Source of the DNA: an uncultured Coriobacteriaceae bacterium
Lineage (GTDB): Bacteria; Actinomycetota; Coriobacteriia; Coriobacteriales; Atopobiaceae
DNA: 64,000 nt
Reading direction: 5' to 3'
NCBI GenBank assembly: GCA_902791035.1
Contig: CADAUA010000004.1
Span: forward strand, 1 to 64,000
Part shown: positions 40,497 through 48,957 of the stretch, piece after piece
Layout of the letters: every line of letters starts with the position of its first letter
Position numbering within the stretch: position 1 is the stretch's first letter
Translations under genes and position numbers: made by a program
The notes under the pieces: model-generated
The model's input: only the letters and a program-made list of their open reading frames with translations
The model's database searches: none
What the model was told of the DNA's origin: nothing

Positions 40497-42686
40497 CTAG
40501 AGGGTATATTCCTGCTGCTGGGCCTTCTTTGCGCTGCGGATAAGGAACTCCTCGTTGGAGCCCGTGGCCTTGAGGCCCTTGACCAGGGCCGTGGCAGCCC
40601 GCTCCGTGTTGTTCATGTTTGCCAGGACGCGACGGATGCCCCAGATGAAGGGCGTGAGCTCCGGTTGGAGCAGGAGCTCCTCATTCCTGGTGCCGGAGGC
40701 CACCGGGTCGATGGCCGGGAAGATGCGCTTGTCGGCAAGGTCGCGGTCCAGCTTGAGCTCCATGTTTCCGGTGCCCTTGAACTCCTCGAAGATGACCTCG
40801 TCCATCTTGGAGCCCGTGTCCACCAGTGCCGAGGCGATGATCGTGAGTGAGCCGCCGTTCTCGATGTTGCGCGCGGCACCCAGGAACTTCTTGGGCGGGT
40901 AGAGCGCCGCGGAGTCCACGCCACCCGAGAGGATGCGGCCGCTGGCGGGCTGGGCCAGGTTGTACGCACGCGCCAGACGGGTGATGGAGTCGAGCACGAC
41001 GACCACGTCCTCCCCCAGCTCCACGAGACGCTTGGCGTGCTCGATCACGAGCTCCGAGACTGAGGTATGGTTCTCTGCCGGCATGTCGAAGGTGGAGGCC
41101 ACGACCTCGCCCTTGATGGAGCGCTCCATGTCGGTGACCTCCTCGGGGCGCTCGTCCACCAGCAGACAGAAGAGGTGCACCTCGGGGTTGTTCGCGGCGA
41201 TGGACTGGCAGATCTTCTTGAGGACGGTGGTCTTGCCGGCCTTGGGCGGGCTCACGATGAGGCCGCGCTGGCCCTTGCCGATGGGCGACACGAGGTCGAT
41301 GGCACGGCCGGTGATCGAGTCCTTGCCATGCTCCATGACCAGGCGCTCGTTCGGGTAGATGGGCGTGAGGTCGCGGAAGCGCGGACGGTTGCGCATCTCC
41401 TCGGGGGGGCGGCCGTTGACCGTAGAGATGGAAATGAGGGGCGGGTACTTGGAGTTGGCGCGGCCGGGCCCCACGTTGCCGGCCAGGCGGTCGCCCGGGC
41501 GCAGCTGGTTCTGGCGGATCATCTGCTGGCTCACGAATGCGTCGTCGTCGCCCTGCATGTAGTTACCGGTGCGCACCCAGCCAAAGCCCTCGTTGCCGAT
41601 CTCCAGGATGCCGTCCACGGTGCGGAAGCCCTCAGCACGCGCCGCGGCGGCATAGATGGCCTCCACGAGGTCGCCCTTGTGCACGCCGATGTAGTCGATC
41701 CCGAGCTCCCCCGCCTTGGCACGGAGCTCTGCCACCTTCATGGCCTGCAGCTCCTCGCGAGTGAGGGTGGGTTGGGCAGGCGCCTCCTGCTGGTTGTTCC
41801 TGCGGTTACGACGGCGGTTGTTGCCCTGCCCGTTGCGGTTGTCGTAACGGCCCTGGTTGCCCTGGCCGTTCTGTTGGTTGCCCTGCTGGCCGCTCTGGGG
41901 GCCATTGCCCTGGGCGTTGCCGTTGCGGTTGCGCTGGCGGCGACGGCGCTGGTGTCCCTCGCCGTTGTGCTGCTCTCCGCCGTGCTGGGACTGGTCTCCC
42001 GCATCGCCCGCTGGCTCCTGCGCAGCCTCCGGGGACTGGGACGCCTCCGTGGCATCCTGCTCCCGCCCGGCATGCTCCGCATGCCGTCCCTGCTCCTCGC
42101 GACCCTCGGAAGTCGAGGCCTCGAGCGTTGTGCGTGGCATGGGCGAGGGGATCGAGCTCGCGTGCGTGGCCTCCTGGGTCACGCGGTTCATCTCCGCCAC
42201 GTCCCCATGGTCTGCATGCGCCTCCGGCTCCCGCGGCGTGGCCTCGACCATGGTCGGATCATCAACAGGTGTCGCCTTGGGCGCGCGGCGCCGCCGCCTG
42301 GGCGCTCCCTCGGCCGCCCTCCGGGCCAGGGCGCCCTCGGTCACCTTCTCAACTGGCTCCGCCGCAACCGCAGCGACACCCGACACGGGAGCCTCCGCAG
42401 ACGCCACCGGCGCCATGGGTTCCTTCTCTGCCTCGGGACTTTGGGGCTCAGCCACCTTCTTGCGCCGGGTTCGCTTGGGCTTGGGCGGCCAGGGCTCCCC
42501 TGCCGCGAGCGCCGCCGCCTTGGCGGCCTCGAGGGCTGCGGCCTCCGCCGCACGGTCGGCCTCTATCTGCGCCTTCGTGCGACGACGCCTCTTGGGCTTG
42601 GGGGCCGCCTCGGGTTCGGCGGGCTTGTCGACAGGCTGACCGGACTGCTCGACAGGCTCGGCAGACATGGGTGACTCTTCGGACAT
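40497..42686 (-). CDS. rho: Transcription termination factor Rho with long N-terminal extension
   Basis: The protein has 729 residues against about 420 in E. coli. The C-terminal 420 are classical Rho: Rho N domain (ELRAKAGELGIDYIGVHKGD), cold-shock RNA site (EGFGWVRTGNYMQGDDDAFV), Walker A SPPKAGKTT, Walker B VVVVLDSITRLAR and the Q-loop. The first 300 residues are disordered: Lys/Arg-rich, Ala/Glu-rich, then an Asn/Gln/Gly/Arg tract (RRRRQRNRNGNAQGNG and on). Such extensions are known in Actinobacteria and add RNA affinity or phase behaviour. The ATG at 42686 follows AAGGGA by 4 bases; another ATG lies six codons upstream. A small hairpin ATGCCC-n4-GGGCAT lies in the leader (about 42721-42736). 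Confidence 0.95.
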   Translation of the reverse strand: MSEESPMSAEPVEQSGQPVDKPAEPEAAPKPKRRRRTKAQIEADRAAEAAALEAAKAAALAAGEPWPPKPKRTRRKKVAEPQSPEAEKEPMAPVASAEAPVSGVAAVAAEPVEKVTEGALARRAAEGAPRRRRRAPKATPVDDPTMVEATPREPEAHADHGDVAEMNRVTQEATHASSIPSPMPRTTLEASTSEGREEQGRHAEHAGREQDATEASQSPEAAQEPAGDAGDQSQHGGEQHNGEGHQRRRRQRNRNGNAQGNGPQSGQQGNQQNGQGNQGRYDNRNGQGNNRRRNRRNNQQEAPAQPTLTREELQAMKVAELRAKAGELGIDYIGVHKGDLVEAIYAAAARAEGFRTVDGILEIGNEGFGWVRTGNYMQGDDDAFVSQQMIRQNQLRPGDRLAGNVGPGRANSKYPPLISISTVNGRPPEEMRNRPRFRDLTPIYPNERLVMEHGKDSITGRAIDLVSPIGKGQRGLIVSPPKAGKTTVLKKICQSIAANNPEVHLFCLLVDERPEEVTDMERSIKGEVVASTFDMPAENHTSVSELVIEHAKRLVELGEDVVVVLDSITRLARAYNLAQPASGRILSGGVDSAALYPPKKFLGAARNIENGGSLTIIASALVDTGSKMDEVIFEEFKGTGNMELKLDRDLADKRIFPAIDPVASGTRNEELLLQPELTPFIWGIRRVLANMNNTERAATALVKGLKATGSNEEFLIRSAKKAQQQEYTL

Positions 42687-42938
42687 ATGGTCCCTTCTTG
42701 TCATGACGTCAACGCACAAATGCCCTTACGGGCATGGCTTCTACGTTTGTGGCTTCATTGATGCTGGTACAGCGCAGGCAACGGGACTGACCTCGTCGCC
42801 GCGCAAAACAAACTCATAACAGCCACGAGAATCGCAGCTGTTTAGCGAACTATAGCACTCCTGAGGCCTGGAGCGGTCGAGAAACGTACAGCCCGCGGTC
42901 ATGCCGTTCACAAAAGCCCGGCGAGCACCATCTGGAGC

Positions 42939-43613
42939 CTAGGAGCGTGTCCTCGGGCTCCTGCGCACCACCAGGGAGCCGATGGTCGCGACCGTCTGGC
43001 GTGCGGACTCCCTGCCGGCATCGCTTATCTTTACCGCGACCATGTGGCGCATGCCCGCTGCATCGCGCCAGACCATGCCGTCGTCCTCGAGGCTGCTCAC
43101 CGACATGGAGACCGTGGGTTGCAGGAAGCCCAGCTCGTTGACCAGCTCCGTGATGGTGAGCGATCCGTCCTCCGTCTGTGCCAGGCACAGGAGTATGAGG
43201 TCACCCGCCTTGCAGAATACCGCCCCCATGGCATCCACGTAACGTAGCAAGCGCTCAGGCGACGTGCGCGACAAGGCCCTGCCGTTGGGAATCTGGGCGC
43301 AGGTGAGGGTGCTCAGCTCCTTGACGGCCTTGCGGCCCTCGTCCGTGATGGAGCAGACCACGTTGCGCCGGTCCTCCGTGCCCTCCCCGCGCTCGATGAG
43401 GCTGAGCTCGGCCAGGTGGTTCGTGCGGTGCGTCATGGTTGGCCGCAGCGCCCCTTGGTACTCGGCGATCTGCGAGGTCTTGATGGGCTGGCCCGAGAGC
43501 TCGAGCCTGCACAGGATGGCGAACTCCTCGAACGTCAGCCGCCTGTCCGACTCGACCTTCTGCCGCACGATGTTGTACGCCCGACGTATAGACATGTACT
43601 CGCGAGTGTCCAC
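42939..43613 (-). CDS. Regulator with two MarR-type winged-helix domains
   Basis: The protein has 224 residues. An N-terminal MarR-like domain (LTFEEFAILCRLELSGQPIK, then IAEYQGALRPTMTHRTNHL and the wing GEGTEDRRNVVCSITDEGR) is followed by a second helix-turn-helix (LTITELVNELGFLQPTVSMS) with its own wing. Two MarR folds in one chain could bind an operator as a monomer, replacing the usual dimer. It is predicted to be a cytoplasmic repressor. The target is unknown; it stands alone between rho and argS. The start has no strong site but lies in the only frame that gives a complete first domain. Confidence 0.85.
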   Translation of the reverse strand: MDTREYMSIRRAYNIVRQKVESDRRLTFEEFAILCRLELSGQPIKTSQIAEYQGALRPTMTHRTNHLAELSLIERGEGTEDRRNVVCSITDEGRKAVKELSTLTCAQIPNGRALSRTSPERLLRYVDAMGAVFCKAGDLILLCLAQTEDGSLTITELVNELGFLQPTVSMSVSSLEDDGMVWRDAAGMRHMVAVKISDAGRESARQTVATIGSLVVRRSPRTRS

Positions 43614-43774
43614 AGCGACATACCAGCTTTCTCGTTCGAGGTGGTCGCGGCCTTGCCGTCATCAAATACCATTATGCACACAAAACCAAAAATCGTTAGA
43701 TATGTAACATAATTCGCAATAAGAGAGTCCCATTTTTCTCCCGCCCGCGAGCCTTGCCCCGGGCGGCGTCCTCC

Positions 43775-45619
43775 CTACATGCTCTGGGGAGCGCTCACGC
43801 CACAAAGCTCGAGCGCCAGCGCGAGCACGATGCGGGTCGCGTCCACGGCGGCGAGCCTGGCACGACTGAGCTCAGCGTCCACCGGACGACCGGGTGCGCT
43901 CAGCACCTGGCACACCCCGTAGAAGGAATGGAACTCCGCCGCCAGCTCCTCGGCATAGTGCGTGAGGCGGAAGGGCGCCCGGTCGCGGGCGCAGGCCTCC
44001 ACGAGGGTCGGGAACTCGGAGAGCTTGCGAGCAAGCGCGAGCTCGGCCGGATCGCAGAGAAGCCCGAGGTCGTAGTCATCGCCCACCGCACGCGCGGCAA
44101 CCTCGTCCATGCCCAGGGCCTGGGCCTCCTCGAGCGTGACGCCAGCGCCACGACGCAGGATGGAGCAGATGCGCGCGTGCGCGTACTGCACGTAGTAGAC
44201 AGGGTTCGTGTTGTCCTGGAGCTTGGCCTTCTCGATGTCGAAGTCGATCACCTGGTTGGACGACTTGGAGATGAGGGTGTAGCGCGTCGCGTCGGCACCG
44301 ACCTCCCGCAACAGCTCGTCGAAGGTGATCATGGTGCCCTTGCGCTTGGACATGCGGACGGCCTCGCCGTTGCGCAGGAGGTTCACGAGCTGGCCGAGAA
44401 GGACCTCGAACTGGGTGGGATAGCCCAGGGCGTCACAGGCCGAGTGGACGCGCTGGATGTAGCCGTGGTGGTCGGCGCCCCAGATGTCGATCACGTGGTC
44501 CACGCGCTGGAACTTGTTCCAGTGGTAGGCCACGTCGGAGGCGAAGTAGGTGTACTCGCCGTTGCTCTTGATGAGCACGCGGTCCTTGTCGTCCCCAAAG
44601 TCGGTGGAGCGGAACCAGAGGGCCCCGTCCTCGCCACGGTAGAGGTAGCCCATCTCGTCGAGCTTGTCCAGGGCGCGGTCCACGGGGGACTTGCCGTCCT
44701 CGCCCTTGACGTAGAGCGAGCGCTCGGAGAACCACACGTCGAAGTCACAGCGTGCGTCGTGGCAGGTCTTGCGGATGCTGGCCAGCATGAGCTGGTAACC
44801 GCGCTCGCGGAAGTCCAGCATGCGGGCGGGCTCGTCCTTCTCGACGTCCGCGCGGCCGTCCTCCTGCGCGAAGTGGAGGGCGAGGTCGATGATGTAGTCG
44901 CCACCATAGGCGTTGCCGCCCAGCGACTCGTTGAAGGAGTCCATGTAGGGGTGGGTCTCGGGGCGCTCGTCGGCCTCGTCCGCCACATAGGCCGCACGGT
45001 CTGCCAGCAGGGTGTCGCGCGCCTCCTCGGGGGTGCACCCACGCGTGTCCACGACCTCCCAGACCTGCAGGTAGCGCTTGGAGATGGAGTGGCCGAACAC
45101 GTCCATCTGGCTGCCGTGGTCGTTGATGTAGTACTCGCGCTCCACGTCGTAGCCGGTGTGCTCGAGCACGCGGCAGAGCGAGTCCCCCAAGGCCGTCCAG
45201 CGCCCGTGGCCGATGTGGAGGGGGCCCACCGGGTTTGCGGACACGAACTCAACCTGGACCTTGGTGCCGGCACCCAGGTCCGAGCGGCCGAAGTCCGAGC
45301 CCTGCTCGCGCACCGTGCGGAACACCTCGTTTCCTGCGGCGGTGGACAGACGGAAGTTGATGAAGCCGGGGCCCGCCACCTCCACCGAGGAGACCTCGGG
45401 GTCGGAGGGCATGTGCGCCACGATGGCCTGGGCGATCCTTGCCGGGGCCATGTGGGCCAGGCGGGCGGAACGCAGGGCCACAGTGGAGGTCCAGTCGCCG
45501 TTGGACGGGTCTGCGGGGCGCTCGACCCCCAGGTCGGCCACCTCGAAGGCGGGAAGGTCGCCAGCAGCCTGGGCGGCGGCGATGGCCTCGCTTACGAGGG
45601 AGCTGATCTTCTGGGACAT
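43775..45619 (-). CDS. argS: Arginyl-tRNA synthetase
   Basis: This 614-residue class I synthetase charges tRNA-Arg. The N-terminal Add-1 domain is followed by the HIGH motif in GPLHIGHGRW (about residue 133), the SANPVGPLH context, and a KMSKS-like RMSKRKG near 405. The C-terminal DALR anticodon domain ends in LALELCGVSAP, which is normal for ArgRS. It is 55 bp downstream of the nicotinate phosphoribosyltransferase gene. One cognate tRNA (TCT) lies at 25623-25696. Confidence 0.97.
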   Translation of the reverse strand: MSQKISSLVSEAIAAAQAAGDLPAFEVADLGVERPADPSNGDWTSTVALRSARLAHMAPARIAQAIVAHMPSDPEVSSVEVAGPGFINFRLSTAAGNEVFRTVREQGSDFGRSDLGAGTKVQVEFVSANPVGPLHIGHGRWTALGDSLCRVLEHTGYDVEREYYINDHGSQMDVFGHSISKRYLQVWEVVDTRGCTPEEARDTLLADRAAYVADEADERPETHPYMDSFNESLGGNAYGGDYIIDLALHFAQEDGRADVEKDEPARMLDFRERGYQLMLASIRKTCHDARCDFDVWFSERSLYVKGEDGKSPVDRALDKLDEMGYLYRGEDGALWFRSTDFGDDKDRVLIKSNGEYTYFASDVAYHWNKFQRVDHVIDIWGADHHGYIQRVHSACDALGYPTQFEVLLGQLVNLLRNGEAVRMSKRKGTMITFDELLREVGADATRYTLISKSSNQVIDFDIEKAKLQDNTNPVYYVQYAHARICSILRRGAGVTLEEAQALGMDEVAARAVGDDYDLGLLCDPAELALARKLSEFPTLVEACARDRAPFRLTHYAEELAAEFHSFYGVCQVLSAPGRPVDAELSRARLAAVDATRIVLALALELCGVSAPQSM

Positions 45620-45673
45620 GCGGTATCTCCGTTCGGTCGGTGGGTGTGGTTCGTGGGTGGTGCGGTCTTCTTG

Positions 45674-47164
45674 CTAGGCAACGGTGGGGCGGCCGGAGCC
45701 TGCGTGCTCAGCATGCGCCAAGTCGTGCCGGAGCTTGGCCAGGCCCTCCTCGAGGCCCACGGGATACACCTGGGGGTTGAGGAAGCGCGTGATCGAGGGG
45801 TCAAGGTGCATGATGGCATCGTGGCAGCGCTCGCGGCTCTCCTCGATGGTGGTCTGGTGGTCGGCGGCCTGGCCGTGCTCGGTGATGGGAACCAGCAGCT
45901 CCTGGGGCGTGCCCTGCATCTCGTAGGAGGAATAGGCGTCCAGGATGTCGTAGGCAACGCCGGAGGGCCTGCCGCCGCACGCATCGTCGCACACGATCAT
46001 GTCGCCCGTGGGGCAGCCCGAGGCGTCGCGATAGCGCAGGACGTGCTGGACGCCGGGAATCGTGCGCTTGTACGCCTGCTCGGAGAGCTTGATGACAGGC
46101 GTCCACGGCTCGTCCGGCTGGTCGCGGACCGCGGAGAGCTTGTACACGCCGCCCAGCGAGGGCTGGGGGTCACAGGTGGCGAGCTTGGTACCCACGCCAA
46201 AGGAGTCGATGGGCGCACCCTGGGCAAAGAGCGACTGGATGGTGTACTCGTCCAGGTCGTTCGAGGCCGAGATCTTCACATAGGGCAGGCCGGCCTCGTC
46301 AAAAGCCTTGCGGGTCTCCTTGGTGAGCTTGGCCAGGTCGCCCGAGTCTATGCGGATGGCAGCCAGGCGCTCGCCTGCGGCCTCCATCTCCTTGGCCACG
46401 GTGATCGCGTTCTTGATGCCCTGGTGCACGTCGTAGGTGTCGAGCAACAGGACGCAGTTCTTGGGGCTGGACTTGGCGAAGGCGCGGAAGGCCTCGACCT
46501 CGGAGGGGAAGGCCATGACCCAGGAGTGGGCGTGCGTGCCAAAGACGGGGATGCCATAGATCTTGCCGGCGAGCACGTTGGACGTAGAGGCGGCACCGGC
46601 GATGTAGGAGGCGCGGGCCACGGCCAGGCCGCCGTCCGGGCCCTGGGCGCGACGCAGGCCGAAGTCGGACACGGGATGCCCCTCCGCCGCCTTGACCACA
46701 CGCGCGGTCTTGGTGGCCACGAGCGTCTGGAAGTTGACCAGGTTGAGAAGGGCGGTCTCGATCAGCTGGCAGTCGATGAGGGGACCCTCCACGCGCACCA
46801 TGGGCTCGCGTGGGAACACTACCTCGCCCTCCGGCACGGCATGGATCGTGAGGTCCAGGTGATGGTCGCGCAGGTACTCCAGGAAGCCCTGCTTGAACAT
46901 GGGGCCGCCGCCCGGGGCCTTGATGGAGCCCAGGTAGGCTATGTCCTCGTCATCGAAGACGAAGTTCTCCACGAGGTCGGCCAGCTGGCCCATGCCGCAG
47001 GCGATGGCGTAGCCACCGTGGAAGGGGTTCTCTCGGAAGAACGCGTTGAAGCAGGCCTCCCCTCCCACGAGCCCGGACTCCCAGAAGCCCTGGGCCATGG
47101 TGAGCTCGTAGAGGTCCGTGTTGAGGCTTACGTCTGTAGGCTTTGTCCTGTCGGTGAGCGACAT
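45674..47164 (-). CDS. pncB: Nicotinate phosphoribosyltransferase
   Basis: The 496-residue enzyme joins nicotinate to PRPP in the Preiss-Handler salvage route to NAD. It shows the opening SLNTDLYELTMAQGFWESG, the substrate region with the phosphorylated/active His context FGTHAHSWVMAF, IRIDSGDL and the PRPP-binding end DSFGVGTKLATC. The length and EAFRAFA segment fit the long bacterial NAPRT type. The ATG at 47164 (MSLTDRTK) begins the conserved N-terminus, and AGAGGGAT precedes it. Upstream extension is not supported. Confidence 0.94.
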   Translation of the reverse strand: MSLTDRTKPTDVSLNTDLYELTMAQGFWESGLVGGEACFNAFFRENPFHGGYAIACGMGQLADLVENFVFDDEDIAYLGSIKAPGGGPMFKQGFLEYLRDHHLDLTIHAVPEGEVVFPREPMVRVEGPLIDCQLIETALLNLVNFQTLVATKTARVVKAAEGHPVSDFGLRRAQGPDGGLAVARASYIAGAASTSNVLAGKIYGIPVFGTHAHSWVMAFPSEVEAFRAFAKSSPKNCVLLLDTYDVHQGIKNAITVAKEMEAAGERLAAIRIDSGDLAKLTKETRKAFDEAGLPYVKISASNDLDEYTIQSLFAQGAPIDSFGVGTKLATCDPQPSLGGVYKLSAVRDQPDEPWTPVIKLSEQAYKRTIPGVQHVLRYRDASGCPTGDMIVCDDACGGRPSGVAYDILDAYSSYEMQGTPQELLVPITEHGQAADHQTTIEESRERCHDAIMHLDPSITRFLNPQVYPVGLEEGLAKLRHDLAHAEHAGSGRPTVA

Positions 47165-47275
47165 CGCTATCCCTCTTCTTCGTCCGTCGACCTGCCCACC
47201 CCTGCGGGTGGTGCATGTAAGGGTATCACGGCACGTCATGGGCCACACGCCTCGTGGGCGCGGGGCACCGACGCG

Positions 47276-47584
47276 CTAGAGGAGCGTCATGACCACGAGG
47301 GCAACGGCCAGCACGGCTATGCCCAGGAGCACGAGCTTCTGGCCCTTGGGCATGGAGAGGTCGTCGTCGGGCTCCATGAGCTCGCGACCATGCTCGCGTG
47401 CACGCTCCACCCGCTCGTCCTCGGCCTTCCGTCGCTCGGCCTCGGCCTTCTCCGCGCGCAGGCGGGCGATCTCCTCCCGCTCCTGCCGAGCCTTGGCCTC
47501 CTCCTCGCGCGCGGCCTTCTCGGCACGCAGGCTCTCGAGCTCAGCGCGCTCCTCGTCGGAGAGCGGCGCGTCCTGGTCTGCCAT
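47276..47584 (-). CDS. Coiled-coil protein with C-terminal membrane anchor
   Basis: The protein has 102 residues. Residues 8-70 are a nearly pure charged coiled coil (EERAELESLRAEKAAREEEA and on). Then comes a short linker (EPDDDLSMPKGQK) and one C-terminal span (LVLLGIAVLAVALVVMTLL). It is a tail-anchored protein likely to oligomerise at the cytoplasmic face of the membrane. AGGAGG precedes the start by 6-7 bases. No known family; the function is open. Confidence 0.75.
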   Translation of the reverse strand: MADQDAPLSDEERAELESLRAEKAAREEEAKARQEREEIARLRAEKAEAERRKAEDERVERAREHGRELMEPDDDLSMPKGQKLVLLGIAVLAVALVVMTLL

Positions 47585-47814
47585 GTGTGAGCCTCCTCAG
47601 GCTTCCGTAGGACGGAGCCAGCTTGCGGCCCGTCCCCTTCTTCAGGGATAAGAGTTTAGCGCCTCCGGGGTACGCGCTGCCCCCGTGGTCCCACGACACG
47701 CAAAAGCCAGACCACAGGGCACACGCGGGACGCCCCAGGGTCGAGGTCTGCTTTTTGTGCACGCTTGACACGCTCGCCGAGGATTGCAATACTAGCTCTT
47801 GCGCAAAAGCGCCT

Positions 47815-47890
47815 GGGGATGTAGCTCAGCTGGGAGAGCGCTGCCTTCGCAAGGCAGAGGCCGAGGGTTCGAATCCCTTCATCTCCACCA
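47815..47890 (+). tRNA. tRNA-Ala (CGC)
   Basis: Acceptor GGGGATG/CATCTCC, D-arm AGCTCAGCTGGGAGAGC, anticodon stem CTGCC/GGCAG with loop TTCGCAA (CGC), T-arm GAGGG-TTCGAAT-CCCTT and encoded CCA. Followed at once by a terminator. Confidence 0.97.
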
Positions 47891-47898
47891 TGATGGTT

Positions 47899-47926
47899 CG
47901 CCCGGGTGTCCGCACCCGGGCTTTTT
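47899..47926 (+). terminator. Intrinsic terminator of tRNA-Ala
   Basis: CCCGGGTG-TCCG-CACCCGGG is followed by CTTTTTTG, 10 bases past the tRNA-Ala CCA end. Confidence 0.93.
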
Positions 47927-47967
47927 TGTGCGCCGACACCGTGCCGGCGCACCTGCGGGAGGCCTCC

Positions 47968-48930
47968 ATGGGCATGGACGTGACGGCATCGGCCTACGAC
48001 AAGTGCGAGCTCTGCCCCCACCGCTGCGGGGCCGCGCGCTCCAAGGGCCACCCGGGCCTCTGCGGGGCCACCTCCCAGCTGCGCGTGGCCAGGAGCGCCC
48101 TGCACTACTGGGAGGAGCCGCCCATCTCGGGCGAGGCCGGGTCAGGCGCGATCTTCTTCTCGGGCTGCCCCCTGCGCTGCGTCTTCTGCCAGAACCACGA
48201 CATCTCGCACGAGGGCTTCGGCCTGCCCGTGACGACCGCTCGGCTGGCACGGATGATGCTCGAGCTCCAGGACCAGGGCGCACTCAACATCAACCTGGTG
48301 ACGCCGATGCACTTTGCCCCCCAGGTGTGCGAGGCCGTGGTGGAGGCGCGCGAGGCGGGCCTTGCCATCCCCACGGTATGCAACACCTCCGGCTACGAGC
48401 GCCCCGAGCTCGTGGATGCCATGGCAGACGTGGTGGACGTGTGGCTGACGGACTACAAGTACGCCTCCCCCATGCTCGCGGGCATGCTCTCCAAGGCCCC
48501 GGACTACCCACGCGTGGCCCATGAGGCCCTGGCCCACATGCTGGACGCCGTGCGCAGGGCGGGCGGTCGCACGCTCGGCGCTGACGGCAGGATGCTCCGC
48601 GGCATCGTGGTACGCCACCTGGTGCTCCCTGGCCACGCCGACGACTCCCTGCGCGTTCTCGACCGCGTGTGGGAGCTCTGCGGAAACGACGTGGACCTCT
48701 CCGTGATGAACCAGTACACGCCCAACGCCGAGTGCCTGGCCCATGGGGGCGACCTGGCCCGTGCCGTGACCGACGAGGAGTACGAGCTCGTGCTCGACCA
48801 CGCGGACGACCTGGGCTTCGAGCGCATGTGGTGGCAGCAGGGCGGAACCGTGTCGGAGAGCTTCGTGCCTGCCTTCGATGCCACGGGCGTGGAGGGGCCG
48901 GAGCTGGACCCCTCTCGCAAGGCACACTAG
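47968..48930 (+). CDS. PflX-like radical SAM protein
   Basis: The 320-residue protein is related to pyruvate formate-lyase activating enzymes (COG1313 type). The radical SAM cluster motif is SGCPLRCVFCQNHDIS (CxxxCxxC). An extra cysteine pair group near the N-terminus (CELCPHRCGA...GLCGA) may hold a zinc or second cluster. Further on are NLVTPMHF and the SYxxPN-like NQYTPNAEC. The family's biochemical role is not established; glycyl-radical activation is the usual guess. The ATG at 47968 follows GGGAGG by 5 bases; it starts 42 bases after the tRNA-Ala terminator. Confidence 0.88.
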   Translation: MGMDVTASAYDKCELCPHRCGAARSKGHPGLCGATSQLRVARSALHYWEEPPISGEAGSGAIFFSGCPLRCVFCQNHDISHEGFGLPVTTARLARMMLELQDQGALNINLVTPMHFAPQVCEAVVEAREAGLAIPTVCNTSGYERPELVDAMADVVDVWLTDYKYASPMLAGMLSKAPDYPRVAHEALAHMLDAVRRAGGRTLGADGRMLRGIVVRHLVLPGHADDSLRVLDRVWELCGNDVDLSVMNQYTPNAECLAHGGDLARAVTDEEYELVLDHADDLGFERMWWQQGGTVSESFVPAFDATGVEGPELDPSRKAH

Positions 48931-48957
48931 GTCCGCACCAGGCCCGACGTCAGACGC

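Noticed and set aside
45620-45673. A T-box leader for argS
   Set aside because: The 54-base gap is too short, and no TGGNACCGCG-type motif is seen.
43754-47590. A 1278-codon open frame on the plus strand
   Set aside because: It runs antisense to argS, the nicotinate phosphoribosyltransferase gene and the coiled-coil gene, all with clear motifs. High-GC codon bias leaves the opposite frame open.
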